A stretch of 64,000 bases of DNA from Dipteris shenzhenensis. Lineage: Eukaryota; Polypodiophyta; Polypodiopsida; Gleicheniales. The DNA lies in NCBI GenBank assembly GCA_047967505.1, contig CM106538.1. One strand, written 5' to 3'. The position numbers were made by a program, and so were the translations under genes. How positions within the stretch are numbered: the first letter of the stretch is position 1; every line of letters starts with the position of its first letter. Of this stretch, positions 11,918-22,078 are shown piece after piece. Under the pieces are notes generated by a model that had not been told where the DNA came from, made no database searches, and saw only the letters and a list, made by a program, of their open reading frames with translations.

Positions 11918-12438
11918 TGACACGTCCCAGCACTCCTGAAACCCCTGATCTGCAAAATAACCACACACAACATCAGAACTGAGCAGGCTGCTCACCACCC
12001 AACCGTGACATCTACGGGATGTGATCCCGAATCAGAAGATGTCCCCCCGAGCCACGAGCTGAGCTACTGGTACGAACTCCCAATCAGATCCAAACCAGCC
12101 TGGTGTCCCATACCACCAGGTGGCGCTGTGAAGCCCTGGATCTGCCACTGGGCCTTGGGCTACGCTAAGATGCAGGCGCGCGTCCGCGACACAATCCAGG
12201 ATCAGACCTAGCACCTGGGAACGAGACTTGCTCCCAACTGCTCACTGAGAACTGAACCCCCTGGGCCTCTTTTATAGACTCGGGCCCCGGCGCCAAAAAT
12301 AGCGAAGACCTATAAATAGTTCGTACCCTTGCCACTCAACCCGAGAATCAAGCCTGCCTAGCTCTAAGCCTCCCCAGGCTAACCTGAGCTAGTTCTGTGT
12401 ACCTAGTACACGTCAGATACCGATCCGTGCACATGACA
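11918..12438 (-). repeat. Gypsy1 5' LTR
   Basis: 521 bp, apparently identical to 5757-6277, with the same TATA-box copy at 12269-12276. The target duplication CCAGG follows at 12439-12443. Confidence 0.95.
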
Positions 12439-12493
12439 CCAGGCTGAGTACCTTGACATAAAAAGAGAGATCTGGAGCATACATAGAGATGAT

Positions 12494-13324
12494 TTAAAAT
12501 GCATAATCTTCAAAGGATGCCTCATCTTGTGGAGGCTCATCAACTGAAAGTAGATTTGCATTTTCTGTCTTTGCTTTGGCTCTGCAAAACTTCTCATGAT
12601 GGTTGTTTTTGCCACAGTGTTTGCATGGATTGATTTTGAAGCAGTCCTTTGAAAGGTGATTTGTCTTTCCACAGTGATTGCAAGGTGTAAACTTGCCCTT
12701 CTGGATTTTTACAGCATAAACAGTGTCATTGCCTTTCCTGAGCTCCATATGCCTTTCTTCTTCTTGGAGAGCAGAGATAATACCTTCAAGATTAGGATTA
12801 GGAAGATTTTTCAAAGTGGTAACTATATGATCATAATCTTCAGGCATACTCTTAAGTAACACTGCCATAGCATCATCTATAGTAATAGGAGAGTTGATAG
12901 AAACTAGTTGAGTCATAAGACTCCGCATGTAATTGACATGAGCTGCCAAAGCAATGCCACTAACCATCTTCAATTCAAAGAAAGAGATTTTAAGTGATAA
13001 TTTAGAGATGTGAGAGCTAGCACCAAAAATCATGTCAAGCTTCTGCCAAGCTTCTGAAGGAGACTCTAAGTCAGAGATGTGATGAATATAATCATCTCCT
13101 AAAGCAAGAGCAATGATACCATATGCTTTCTCCTCTCTAGCGGGATCCCTTTCCGAGTGTGTCGGAGTTGAGGATTCTCTAGCATTGGAGGCTGTAGAAG
13201 AAGCGGTTGAAGTCGGTTTGACAAGTCCCCAAAGGTTTTCCCTCATCAATGCAAATTTCACCTTCATCTGCCATGTGTGGAAGCCCTTTCCATTGAACTT
13301 ATCTATATTCAATATGGTAGCCAT
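12494..13324 (-). CDS. TR-GAG1 gag (Ty1/copia type), 276 codons
   Basis: Capsid protein of a non-autonomous LTR element. The N-terminal half is a copia-type gag (UBN2/retrotran_gag_2-like), opening with MATILNIDKFNGKGFHTW and containing KSMPEDYDHIVTTL about two thirds along. Near residues 210-250 there are two consecutive CCHC knuckles (CNHCGKTNHLSKDC and CKHCGKNNHHEKFC), both with all four ligands. The frame is intact from ATG to stop. It is the only gene of the element and lies between the primer-binding site side and the point where Gypsy1 inserted. The gag in TR-GAG2 has exactly the same length and layout. It may still be translated and could be packaged with a partner's pol. Confidence 0.88.
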   Translation of the reverse strand: MATILNIDKFNGKGFHTWQMKVKFALMRENLWGLVKPTSTASSTASNARESSTPTHSERDPAREEKAYGIIALALGDDYIHHISDLESPSEAWQKLDMIFGASSHISKLSLKISFFELKMVSGIALAAHVNYMRSLMTQLVSINSPITIDDAMAVLLKSMPEDYDHIVTTLKNLPNPNLEGIISALQEEERHMELRKGNDTVYAVKIQKGKFTPCNHCGKTNHLSKDCFKINPCKHCGKNNHHEKFCRAKAKTENANLLSVDEPPQDEASFEDYAF

Positions 13325-14166
13325 GAGAGGGTCTAACCCAGATATTGGGCAGTGTCTTTCTCTCTTACAAGGCTAAAAACAACTGAAAGGCTTCCAAATA
13401 TAAGCACTTGATGTAGCAAAGACTAGTGACCAATATTCAATCAATGATGCTTTTTCTTACATGCTTCATAGAGGTGGCTAAAATGAAAACTTTCCAATCA
13501 AAACCAGGTATAGCAATTCAAAGCAAAACTGAAGCCACACTTGTACTGATGTTATTGAAAGTTTCAAAAAACCAGAAATGCTAGAATAGCATCTTATGTA
13601 GCATCATCTTCAAAAACTTGTCAAAACTGTCAAAATCAAAAGACTGAACTTGGAGGACTTGTATCTTACTCTTCAGAGCAAAGGAAAAGGGGGTTTCTGA
13701 GGCAAAAGAGAGCTGATATACCACAGAAGGTCCTCTGAGAAGAAAAGGTGCAAAAACACGTCAGGGCGCCATAGCTAGTCTCTCCAATTTCAACTGGTTT
13801 TTCTCTGTTTTCAGCTTGAATATGCAACCATTGCTGCTCAGATTTCAGCACAGGATAGCTCTAGGTATGGACTAGCTCCCTCTAAAAGGAATTAGAGAAG
13901 TATGAAGTATGCTGAGAGAAAATGCAGGAACAAAGGTCGACGAACTGCATGTAATGGCGACGAAACGAGCGCGTATTTCTTCAATTCCTTTCAACCAGGG
14001 GTTCGCCCCTTCGAGGTGGATCTCCAGCAGGAAGGGCGTGGAAAATGGTAGAGAACCGGAGGAGAACAGGCTTAAGCAAACTTTGGGAAGAAGAGGAAGA
14101 GATGGTGAAGAAGAAGATGGAGAAGAAGATGATGATGTGGCAGAAATGGATCAAGGGGGATCAAAT
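13325..14166 (-). other. TR-GAG1 leader
   Basis: Non-coding stretch between the primer-binding site and gag. It includes a purine-rich (GAA)n-like segment at about 14050-14160. Unlike the other element leaders in the window, I saw no CCGTAC cluster. Confidence 0.6.
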
Positions 14167-14179
14167 GGCTCTGATACCA
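14167..14179 (-). promoter_or_regulatory. TR-GAG1 primer-binding site, initiator tRNA-Met type
   Basis: Minus-strand TGGTATCAGAGCC abuts the 5' LTR exactly. Confidence 0.9.
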
Positions 14180-14467
14180 TGTTGGTAAACTGAAAAGAAA
14201 GAGTAGAGTGGACACAAACTCAGAATACTTGCATTATGGAATGAAGAAGAGTGAGGTCCTTATGTAGGCACCTCATACATGCTCACTGACATCACTGATG
14301 ACTTCAGAGCTCCACAATCATCTCCTCAATCTACTCCTAGATTCTCTCAATCATCCTATGTGGCTTTCCACCACCTAACTGTGCTTATGGGCACCTAACT
14401 GTGCCTCTAGCACTCACACATAGAAACCAAGGTGTGCCTGAGGCATACACCTTGAGATATCCCATCA
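14180..14467 (-). repeat. TR-GAG1 5' LTR
   Basis: 288 bp, partner of 5145-5433. Target duplication CCATC follows at 14468-14472. Confidence 0.88.
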
Positions 14468-14984
14468 CCATCATCCAGCCATGGACAGGTAAAATTCAGC
14501 TCATATTAACAAACAAGAAAGTTTCATTTAGAATGAGTCAGGATGCATTAGGAAGTCAAGTTAACAAATAGACTGTAGATCATTGACCTGTCCATGGAAC
14601 ATCCTGCAAGTTGCTCGCTCCAAATCTGAAAGAACCTGCATAACATAATTATGCATTACAAATCCATCAATCCATACATCTAAATTTTCACAATTTAGAG
14701 ACCTGTCTAAGATTACACAAAGGTCCTTCCAAATAATTATTCTAAACTTGTCGACCTTCAGCCAGCACCTCATAGCCACAATTATATTTCTAGAGCAAAG
14801 TTGTAACGTCTTGCAAAGTAAAACATGCATACTAATTGCGTTTCCACAAGAGGATTTTATTACATTCAATACATAATAGAGCCATTACAGTGTACAACGT
14901 ATTGATGATAGCAAGAAGATATCATCTGAAGATTTTGTAAGCTAGTTTTCAAGAAAGGAAAGCCATGCCTGCTAAACTATGCAC

Positions 14985-15265
14985 CTTTGCACAAACAAGA
15001 CAATTGGAATGTGTTCAAAATCACGAAAAGTAAGATTTGGTATGCAGACAAGGTGGTAGAATAGCCAGCTAAGACGATAAAGGCAAGATTTGGCATGGTA
15101 CAATAGCCAGCTAAGCCGATAAAGGTAAGATTTGGCACGCAGACAAGGTGGTAGAATAGCCAGCTACATGTGGACGTTTGCAAAAACAAGAGAATTGGAA
15201 TGTGTTTAACATCACGAAAGCTAAGATTTGGCATGCAGATAAGGTGGTACAATAGCCAGCTAGAT
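14985..15265. repeat. Degenerate local tandem repeats
   Basis: Repeated blocks of TAAGATTTGGCAYGCAGA, AAGGTGGTAGAATAGCCAG and CAATTGGAATGTGTT-like sequence, in the same orientation but with variable spacing. Confidence 0.65.
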
Positions 15266-15336
15266 GATAAAGGGATCAAGTATACTCGAACCATCCTCCT
15301 CCTCCCCTTACATTGATAAAGCACTCAAAGCTGTGC

Positions 15337-15556
15337 TATGGCATCTAGACCTTCACAATCCTAATGCTTTGCTTATGAAATTCAAGACAAATGAGCACAT
15401 CTTTCAAACTACCTCGAATTCCTTGATTTAGGGATGGTGGCAATGGGTAATCAGGTGCCTTGCTCTCCTAATATTTACCAGAGGAGCCCAATGCTCATTT
15501 GTCATAAATTTCACAAGAAAAGCATCAAGATTGTGAAGGTCTAGATGCCATGGCCC
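15337..15556. repeat. Imperfect ~65-bp inverted repeat (foldback)
   Basis: Arm 15337-15402 (GCTATGGCATCTAGACC start) pairs with arm 15491-15556, at about 85% identity by eye, around a ~90-bp loop. The loop sequence is repeated directly at about 15559-15649. Confidence 0.7.
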
Positions 15557-15701
15557 AGCTTTCAAACTACCTTGGATTCCTTGATTTGGGGATGGTGGCA
15601 ATGGGTAATCGGGTGCCTTGCTCTCCTACTATTTATCAGAGGAGCCCAAATCAAAGTCTATTATTTTAAATGAAGCCATGCCCATTGTCGATGCTCAAGA
15701 A

Positions 15702-15760
15702 TGTGTGTGGAGGTGCGGGGTGTGTGTGTGTGTGTGTGTGTGTGTGGGCGCGCGCGCACA

Positions 15761-15805
<45 letters not shown>

Positions 15806-15818
15806 ATTGGTGTGTGCT
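15702..15818. repeat. (TG)n-(CG)n-(CA)n-(TG)n-(CG)n microsatellite
   Basis: Long TG tract with two GC blocks. From about 15746 to 15806 purine and pyrimidine alternate without a break. It is the 5' flank of the LINE that starts at about 15819. Confidence 0.95.
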
Positions 15819-15819
15819 T

Positions 15820-17270
15820 ATTGCTAAAATGTTGGCACATCGGATAAAGGATATCCTTCATGATGGACTTCATCCCAGGCAATATGTTTTGTTCCAAGAA
15901 GGCATATACATGATAATATCTCCAATACTCTCATCGCAATGGAATATGCAAAATATTCAGCTCAAGATGTTTTGGTCGTGCAGGTGGATGTGGCAAAGTC
16001 ATTTGATACGGTACAGTGGGATTATGTCTCTCAAATCATGTCTAAACTTGGTTTTGGGCCAAAGCTAGTTAATGTCATATATTGGCTTTACTCAGATTCC
16101 ACTGCTCAATGCTTTATAGGGAGTCATTTGTCTAAGTCTTGGACTCTGGAACGATCAATTCGACAGGGATGCCCTCTCAGTGCTTTGCTCTATGCCATTG
16201 CTTCACATCCTTTGCTTCTTTATATGGATCATCTGGTTGATACTGGACAGTTAGTGGGGCTTCAGATTTCTGGTTCACGGCCTTTCATTGCACAGGCTTA
16301 TGCAAATGATTCATTCTTCATGCCAGAGAACAGTCCTCTGGAGCTTCGCCTATTGATGGATATCCTTTCAGATTTCGGATTGGCAGCTGATCTTAAAATT
16401 AATTTTCAGAAATCAAAACTCTTGCCTCTCAAGCATTGTGACTGGCATGCTATCCTGTGGCCCGGCCAGATTATTTATCGGGAAAACATAGTAAGACATT
16501 TGGGCTATCCCATTGGCTGGAAAATCAGAAATAAGCAACAAATATCTTGGGTATTAAACAAAATTCAGGACAAATTAGAATATTGGAAGATCTCCACTTG
16601 GCCCTTGCAAGTACGGCTTCGAATTGTCCAATCCATTGTTCTAGCTTATGTCCAGTTCTACCTTCCTCTATTACATTGGTCATCTCGAGATCTTTCTTCT
16701 TTTATGTCTCAAGCCATGGAGATTTTATGGAAAACTAAGCTTCATAAAAAAGCTTTAAGGTTGCTCAAAATGGACCTTCTTTGCTCACCAAGAATGCATG
16801 GTGGTTTGAATATAATAAACATCAAATTTCATGTGTTGGCAAGAAAGATCACTATGCTCAACACCTTTTTTCAACAAGAGCAGCCTTGGTCTATCATGTT
16901 GGCAATTTTGTGTGGTCAGATGCGCACAAATGCTTATGGACATTGGCTAGTTGATCCATCGGAAGTAGTACTTGGCCAATTTCAAGGTAAAATCCCTGGT
17001 TGTCCATTTTCTACTTCCTTGATTCACGATTGGAAGAAAGTTCTCTCTCGCATTAAATGGTCTCCCCATCCTGCTTCTAAGAATGGAAAGCCTTCAAAGT
17101 TTACTCTTCCTTCTTCTCTGGTTTCTACTAAGGCTTTACTGGATAAGCCTTCTTTTACTGCTCCGAAGCATTACTGGAGGAAGGTAGAAAACCACAGGTT
17201 AATCTTTCTCTTGCTGAAGAAAATCAGGATCCGACTCCTGTTGAGCATCATCAGCCTCCTCCTCCTCTAG
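15820..17270 (+). pseudogene. LINE-A reverse transcriptase, catalytic Asp lost
   Basis: LINE RT fragment lacking endonuclease and the N-terminal RT part. After a frameshift near 15930 it reads openly from 15939 for 443 codons. Visible motifs are KSFDTVQWD, RQGCPLSALLYAI and the active-site block, which reads AYANDSFF instead of AYADDSFF, so the first catalytic Asp is Asn and the enzyme would be dead. The thumb region and a conserved LDLL/LCSPRMHGGLN block follow. The last ~70 codons no longer match other LINE-A copies. Confidence 0.8.
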
Positions 17271-17272
17271 AT

Positions 17273-17662
17273 ATGGATGTGCCCCTTACAAAGGAGATCA
17301 TACAGGATGCTGCACATGCTCTTTCTCAAGTTGATCCTCGAAGTGAAGCTGAAATACCGAGTCCTGCTTTATCAGATGCAGCTCTTTCGTCGGAGGATAC
17401 AGATGTTAATCTAGCTCCTTTGCCTCTGATGCATGTGCCAGAGTCTTCAAAGCCTTTTTTAGTGGAATCTTTTTATCCCATGTTACAACAAGTTTTTGAC
17501 CCTGTAATTCAGAAATTTTGGGTACCAGCCTATATCAAGAAGAATCACAAGGGCAAAAAACAACTGGTTTTTATTGTTGGTGTGGGTTCATCACTGCATC
17601 AGTTTTTACAGAGCAATAATTCGAAGCTGGAGGATGTTGTGTTTGATCCTCCTCCAACTTGA
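17273..17662 (+). CDS. Unrecognised acidic protein module at LINE 3' end
   Basis: A 129-codon open frame that also runs upstream without stop to about 17143. It is rich in Ser, Pro, Glu and Asp in the first half and has a more hydrophobic second half (IQKFWVPAYIKKNHKGKK, then a QLVFIVGVGSS stretch), ending in PPPT. I do not recognise a family. A 3' UTR shared with the fragment at 27337-27444 follows, so it probably belongs to the 3' end of another retroelement or a transcript copied by template switching. It could be the C-terminal part of another LINE's ORF. Its upstream junction with RT is at roughly 17060-17140. Confidence 0.45.
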   Translation: MDVPLTKEIIQDAAHALSQVDPRSEAEIPSPALSDAALSSEDTDVNLAPLPLMHVPESSKPFLVESFYPMLQQVFDPVIQKFWVPAYIKKNHKGKKQLVFIVGVGSSLHQFLQSNNSKLEDVVFDPPPT

Positions 17663-17803
17663 TATGTAACTTTTTACTTGGCTGCCTCATGACTTTTGCT
17701 CTAAGGCTTTACTTGTAAATTTTTTTCTTGTAATTATTGGTGGGTTTTTACCTGTTTTTGAGGTTTCCCCCACAGAAATATAAGATTTCACTATTAAAAA
17801 AAA

Positions 17804-17828
17804 GTGTGTGTGTGTGGACGCGCGTGCG
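17804..17828. repeat. TG / GCGC microsatellite between two LINEs
   Basis: GTGTGTGTGTGTG then GACGCGCGTGCGC separates the A tail of one LINE from the start of the next. Confidence 0.9.
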
Positions 17829-19174
17829 CTCTTCGTATTACTCAATCCATTTTAGTTGCCTACATACAATTTTATTCACCATTGATGATGTTTGGCAAGG
17901 AAGATATTGCATGTTTTATGTCTACTCTTATGGAGACTTTCTAGTGGTCCAAACATGGTCGTTAGAGCATCAAATTGCTCTCGATGCAGCGCCTTTGTTC
18001 ACCAAAAATGCATGGTCGTCTGAATATTCATGTACACATTTTAGCACATAAAGGCAAGATGATGCGGGAATTCATGCAGCCTTGGGCTGCTATGATGCAT
18101 CACTTGCTCTCATACTTATCTGCATTGGCCACTAGCAACCTTCTCTGTGGAATTTTCTGTTTGGATACATTGATGGCAAAGTTAAGGGCTGTCCCTTTGT
18201 TTCCCGCATGTTTTCTGACTGGAAGGAGATTCTCTCTCATCTTAAATGGCAAGGTCGTGATTCTGTGAATGGTAATTCTCTAAGGGCTGAGAGTTTGCAT
18301 ATGGTCCAAAGTATTTGCTCATCCACTGGATTTGCAAGAACCTCGGCACTTTTATCAGTTTTTTAGGGATTCGGACTGTTGATAATGTTCTTCAACCTGA
18401 TGGTACCGTGCTATCTTTTCCTTCTGCAATCAGAAAATATGGTTTGGGTCTGCATTATCGACCTTTATGGCAGTACCTTATGCAACTGCTTCAATCCTTC
18501 ATGCCGATTCCAAGACTTGAACTTCAATATTGTCTTGAAGATTGGGCTTTACACTGTCAGCTCGCTCACTCATCCTTTAATGTTGGCTCACATCAAGGTT
18601 GCTAAACTTTATAAGGTTTTCATGCCTTCACCTTGGATTTCAGATCGAGCAAATCAAATTTGGCGTATGCATCATGATGCCAGATGGTGGCGAAAAAGAT
18701 TTAAGGCGACTTTGGACTTGCAAAGTTCCTCTTCATCAACAAGTTTTCTTGTGGCGGGCGATGCTTAGTATCATTCCATTTGGTCAACTATTGGCTCACA
18801 TAAACATTGCTCCTCCTATTAGTCACATATGTCAGGCTCCCCGGGAATCTTTGGCTCGTCTTTTTTAGCCATTCGTGACTTTCTTTATTTTCTTCAGCAA
18901 CACCTAAGGGCATGCTTTCCTACAGCTTCCCTTGGAAAGTTTTTTTGGCTGTTTGGAATCCACCTAAAGCCGAAAGGCTTTGATCTCTCTTTCACCTGGG
19001 TCCGTTATTGGGGACTCTGGAGTCTCTCGAAAGACCGTAATCATAGTCTTTCGAGATCCCACTTTCTCCAAGTTTTCCTTCTTCCGGGTGTCATTGAGGC
19101 AACCTCTCTTTGATTGCCTACGTGCTCGTCAGATAGATCATACTCTTTTCTTATCTTATAATGAGATTTTCTGA
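17829..19174 (+). pseudogene. LINE-A ORF2 C-terminal remnant
   Basis: Matches LINE-A ORF2 after the palm: an AYIQFY-like block at the start, a LCSPKMHG-like block near 17995, RWWRKRF near 18685 and a cysteine motif near 18810-18860. It ends with YNEIF near 19170. At least five frameshifts or stops split it, and the zf-RVT motif is partly deleted near 18840-18870. Confidence 0.75.
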
Positions 19175-19260
19175 TCTTGTAATTGTCAGCCCCTTGTTTG
19201 GGGACTGCGCATTGTAATATAAAGCCTAATGGATTTCAACCCCCCCCCCCAAAAAAAAAA
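17829..19260 (+). mobile_element. LINE-A 5'-truncated copy
   Basis: Starts within the post-RT region of ORF2 and ends in a C10-A10 tail (19241-19260) followed by GTGTGTATGTG. The coding remnant covers the thumb, the C-terminal region and the zf-RVT region. All of it is frameshifted. Confidence 0.8.
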
Positions 19261-19345
19261 GTGTGTATGTGCTGCCTCACCCCCCCCTCCCAAAAAAAAG
19301 TATGTATCTGCTCCCCACACACACGCACAAACGCATGCACACAAA
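19241..19345. repeat. Duplicated C-A tail and CA microsatellite
   Basis: Two successive blocks of C-run, A-run and GTRTGTATSTGCT (19241-19273 and 19281-19311), then CACACACGCAC...CACACAC. The LINE tail with its flanking TG seems to have been duplicated in tandem. Confidence 0.7.
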
Positions 19346-19565
19346 ACACACACACACACTTGGGTGAACTCCATGTATTTTATAATAAGGGCATGTTGCC
19401 AAAGTGGAGACCAGCAAATAAATGGAAGCTTACGCTCTAACATACACATACACACACACTTTATTTTTTAGTGAAAACTTTTGGTTGATTATATTAAAAG
19501 TAGCAACCTCAAAACGAGAAAGCCGAAACTACATCAACTGAAAATCTCAGTGTATGCTAGATATA

Positions 19566-20720
19566 CATCATGATCTATGCAGTGCGTCTGCAAGCAATCA
19601 AAGAAGGATTGCTGCAAAGAACGCTTAACAAGCCAAACAAGGAAAATATTGGATCACCAAAGACTTTACAGTTCATGTCTGTCCATAAAGTCCAGAGTGC
19701 CCAATAACGAACCCAAACAAAGAAAAGATGAAACTCCGGTCTAAGTGGATGAAAACCAAAGAGCCAAAAAGACTTCCCAAAAGAACTAGTCGGGAATCTC
19801 GCTCGCAGGCCCTGCCGAAGAAGATCAATGAGCTCACGAGAACATGGACAAAACCAGAATAAATGAGGCACAGTCTCCAGAGGACTCAAGCATATGTGAC
19901 AACAAGCAGGAGCAATGTGTCTACGGTCTGGGTTAATGAAAACCAAAGAGCCATAAAGACTTCCCAAAAGAACTAGTCGGGAATCTCGCTCGCAGGCGCT
20001 GCCGAAGAAGATCAATGAACTCACGAGAACATGGACAAAACCAAAATAAATGAGGCACTCCATTCCATTCCAGATGAGAGAGGACGTGCTTCCAATCAAG
20101 AAGCAAACTGGAGACAAAAGGGGAGCCAGGCAAAGTGCCATCATTGCGACCAAATAAGAAATCCCAGTAATTGATTTGCCAGTGACCAAAGTCAGAAATA
20201 CTAATACGTGTGACTGGAGATCTAATCATAAGAGCCCAAGGCTGATCCCCTTGCGGAAATTGCAGCAACATTTTCCCCCTGTGACCAAGGATGTGCACCT
20301 AGATATTCATGATGTTCAAACCACCATGCATCTTAGGAGAACAAAGTTGATGCATTGAAAGCAATCGGATACTTTTTCTGGCATGTTTGGAACACCAGAA
20401 GATTTCCATAATGGCAGACATGAAAGAAGTAAGATCTGCCTTGGTGAACAAGATCAAAGGCAAGTAAAATTGAATATATGCCACGAGGATGGACTGCACT
20501 ATCTGAAGCCAAACATGCAAAGGCCAGGTTGCCAATTTCCAATATTCTAGCTTTTACCGAAGCTTGACCATCACCCAATCAATTTGTTGACGACGAGTGA
20601 GACCCAATCCCAAAGGGTAACTAAGATGACGAACAATCTAAGTGGGTGGAATGATTTCCCCAGGCCACAAAAGACTATGCTAGTCTTTAGAATGCAATGG
20701 AAGCAGCTTGGAATTTAAGT
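19566..20720 (-). pseudogene. LINE-A ORF2 C-terminal part with 122-bp duplication
   Basis: Post-RT region and zf-RVT finger. The block encoding PHLFWFCPCSRE through FGKS.WLFGFH occurs at 19750-19871 and again at 19936-20057, while some sequence normally found between VLSHLEWN and the finger is missing. Frameshifts occur near 20300 and 20560. It follows, in minus-strand order, the second copy of the RT block. Confidence 0.75.
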
Positions 20721-22078
20721 GAAGACCAGCTGCCAAAGCATAAACAGAGAGAGCCTGCATCAAAGCAAAAAGATCATTCTACGTATTCTTCAGGGTAAAG
20801 AAAGAATCATCGGCATAGGCTTGAGCAACCATGCTGCGATTTGCATCTAATTCCAAACCATTAAGGGAACCTGTAGCTACAAGATGATCAATATATTGCA
20901 GCATAGGATGGGTAGCAATGGCATACAATAAAGTACTAAGGGACATCCCTGACGGACCAAACAACAAAGAGTCCACTCATAAAAGAGATCTCCAGAAAGA
21001 ATGCAAGCTGCATTGCTGTCCCTATAAAGCCAGTAAATAATCTACTCCATTTTTGTTCCAAACCCCAAAGCTCCATTGTTTGCAAGATGAACTCCCATTG
21101 AACTGTATCAAAGGCTTTTCCAATATCCATCTGTAACAGCAGAACATCCTGATGCGTGTATTTGACATATTCAATCCCAATATAAGAATTGCAATATTAT
21201 CTGTGATATGCCTACGGGGAATGAAGCCATATTGCGAAGGATGCAGCCCATCATGCAAATAACCTTTAATGCGATCAACAACCATTTTGGCTATGATCTT
21301 GTAAATGACTGACATGAGCGTTATTGGTCTCCAATCAGTGAGCAAATCACATGGTTGCTTTTTTAGAACGAGCTTGACAAGTCCTTTTTTCCATGACATA
21401 GACATTTGCTGATTTTCCCAGATTGAATTAACCATTTGCAGCAAACTCTGCTTGAGGATATCCCAGAAGGCAAGAATAAATTCCACATTGAGACCATCCC
21501 ATCCTGCCACAGGATTTAACAGCATCTGACAATTCTCTTTCAGTGAAAGGAATTTCCAATTCCAAAGCCTGAGCATCAAAGAGGATGGGATGGACATGCT
21601 GCAAAAGAAGCTGACGGGCAGACACAGCCTGAGGAGAAAGAATGTCCACATGCCCAAAATGAGATGAAAAGTGCTACACAAAAAAAGCAGCAAGCTCCGA
21701 GCGAGATGAGGACCAAGAACCATGAGGCATCCAGATCCGACAAATATTGGCATCCTGTCTTTTGTGATGCAAACTTTTAAAGAATTGCTTGGAAGAGCAA
21801 CCTTTATCCAAAAAACCCCTTTGCCTAGATCGGGTCTCCCATTTAGCAAGCTTTCTTTGATCATTCGATTGAAGGCAAAATTTAGCCTAACATAATAGCA
21901 TGCTTTCTTCTAAAAACAAAGGCCGAAGATGACTGAGGTCTGTCAAACTCTGGCAAGTGTATTTGGCATGCTTCACGATCTCCCATGTGGCCTGCATGTA
22001 AGATTTAGCATTATCCCGAATAACAGCTTGCATTCTTGCAACAAAAGCCTGCCATGCATAATCCAGATCAATGTGCAG
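20721..22078 (-). pseudogene. LINE-A RT block, second (downstream) copy
   Basis: Starts with the linker segment DLDYAWQAFVARM, runs through a K/R-rich linker and the RT fingers and palm (KAFDTVQWEF near 21100), and reaches the catalytic AYADDSFF near 20800-20830 and AAGLH near 20725. It repeats 22078-23360 in the same orientation. The joint is at a GATCAATGTGCA-like microhomology. Several frameshifts are present. Confidence 0.75.

Larger units (their letters stand above)
5757..12438 (-). mobile_element. Gypsy1: nearly intact Ty3/gypsy chromovirus
   Basis: A complete LTR retrotransposon of 6,682 bp inserted into TR-GAG1. Its 521-bp LTRs (5757-6277 and 11918-12438) look identical by eye, and the 5-bp target duplication CCAGG lies at 5752-5756 and 12439-12443. 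It has a primer-binding site for initiator tRNA-Met, a polypurine tract, a ~1-kb leader and one gag-pol frame ending in a chromodomain-like module. Identical LTRs and the nested position mean it is younger than its host element. One in-frame UAG interrupts the start of gag. Confidence 0.95.
5145..14467 (-). mobile_element. TR-GAG1: gag-only LTR retrotransposon split by a nested gypsy
   Basis: An LTR retrotransposon with LTRs at 5145-5433 (3') and 14180-14467 (5'), flanked by the 5-bp target duplication CCATC (5140-5144 and 14468-14472). Without the nested element the internal region is about 2.06 kb. It holds one 276-codon gag and no protease, integrase or RT. This matches the published TR-GAG class of non-autonomous elements, which depend on a Ty1/copia partner for pol functions. 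The LTRs differ at several positions and by one indel, so it is older than the gypsy inside it. Confidence 0.88.
14473..15701. other. Non-coding region with local repeats
   Basis: No gene recognised. 14985-15265 contains three or four degenerate copies of a segment around AAGATTTGGCATGCAGA and AATAGCCAGCTA. 15337-15649 contains an imperfect foldback and a direct repeat, listed separately. Confidence 0.6.
15819..17803 (+). mobile_element. Chimeric LINE: LINE-A RT joined to a different 3' module
   Basis: 5'-truncated LINE lying between TG tracts. The first ~1.25 kb is LINE-A reverse transcriptase. From about 17060 on, the usual LINE-A C-terminus with its zf-RVT motif is replaced by an unrelated acidic coding segment. 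The 3' UTR (17665-17795) matches the stand-alone fragment at 27337-27444. The A tract is 17796-17803. Confidence 0.8.
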
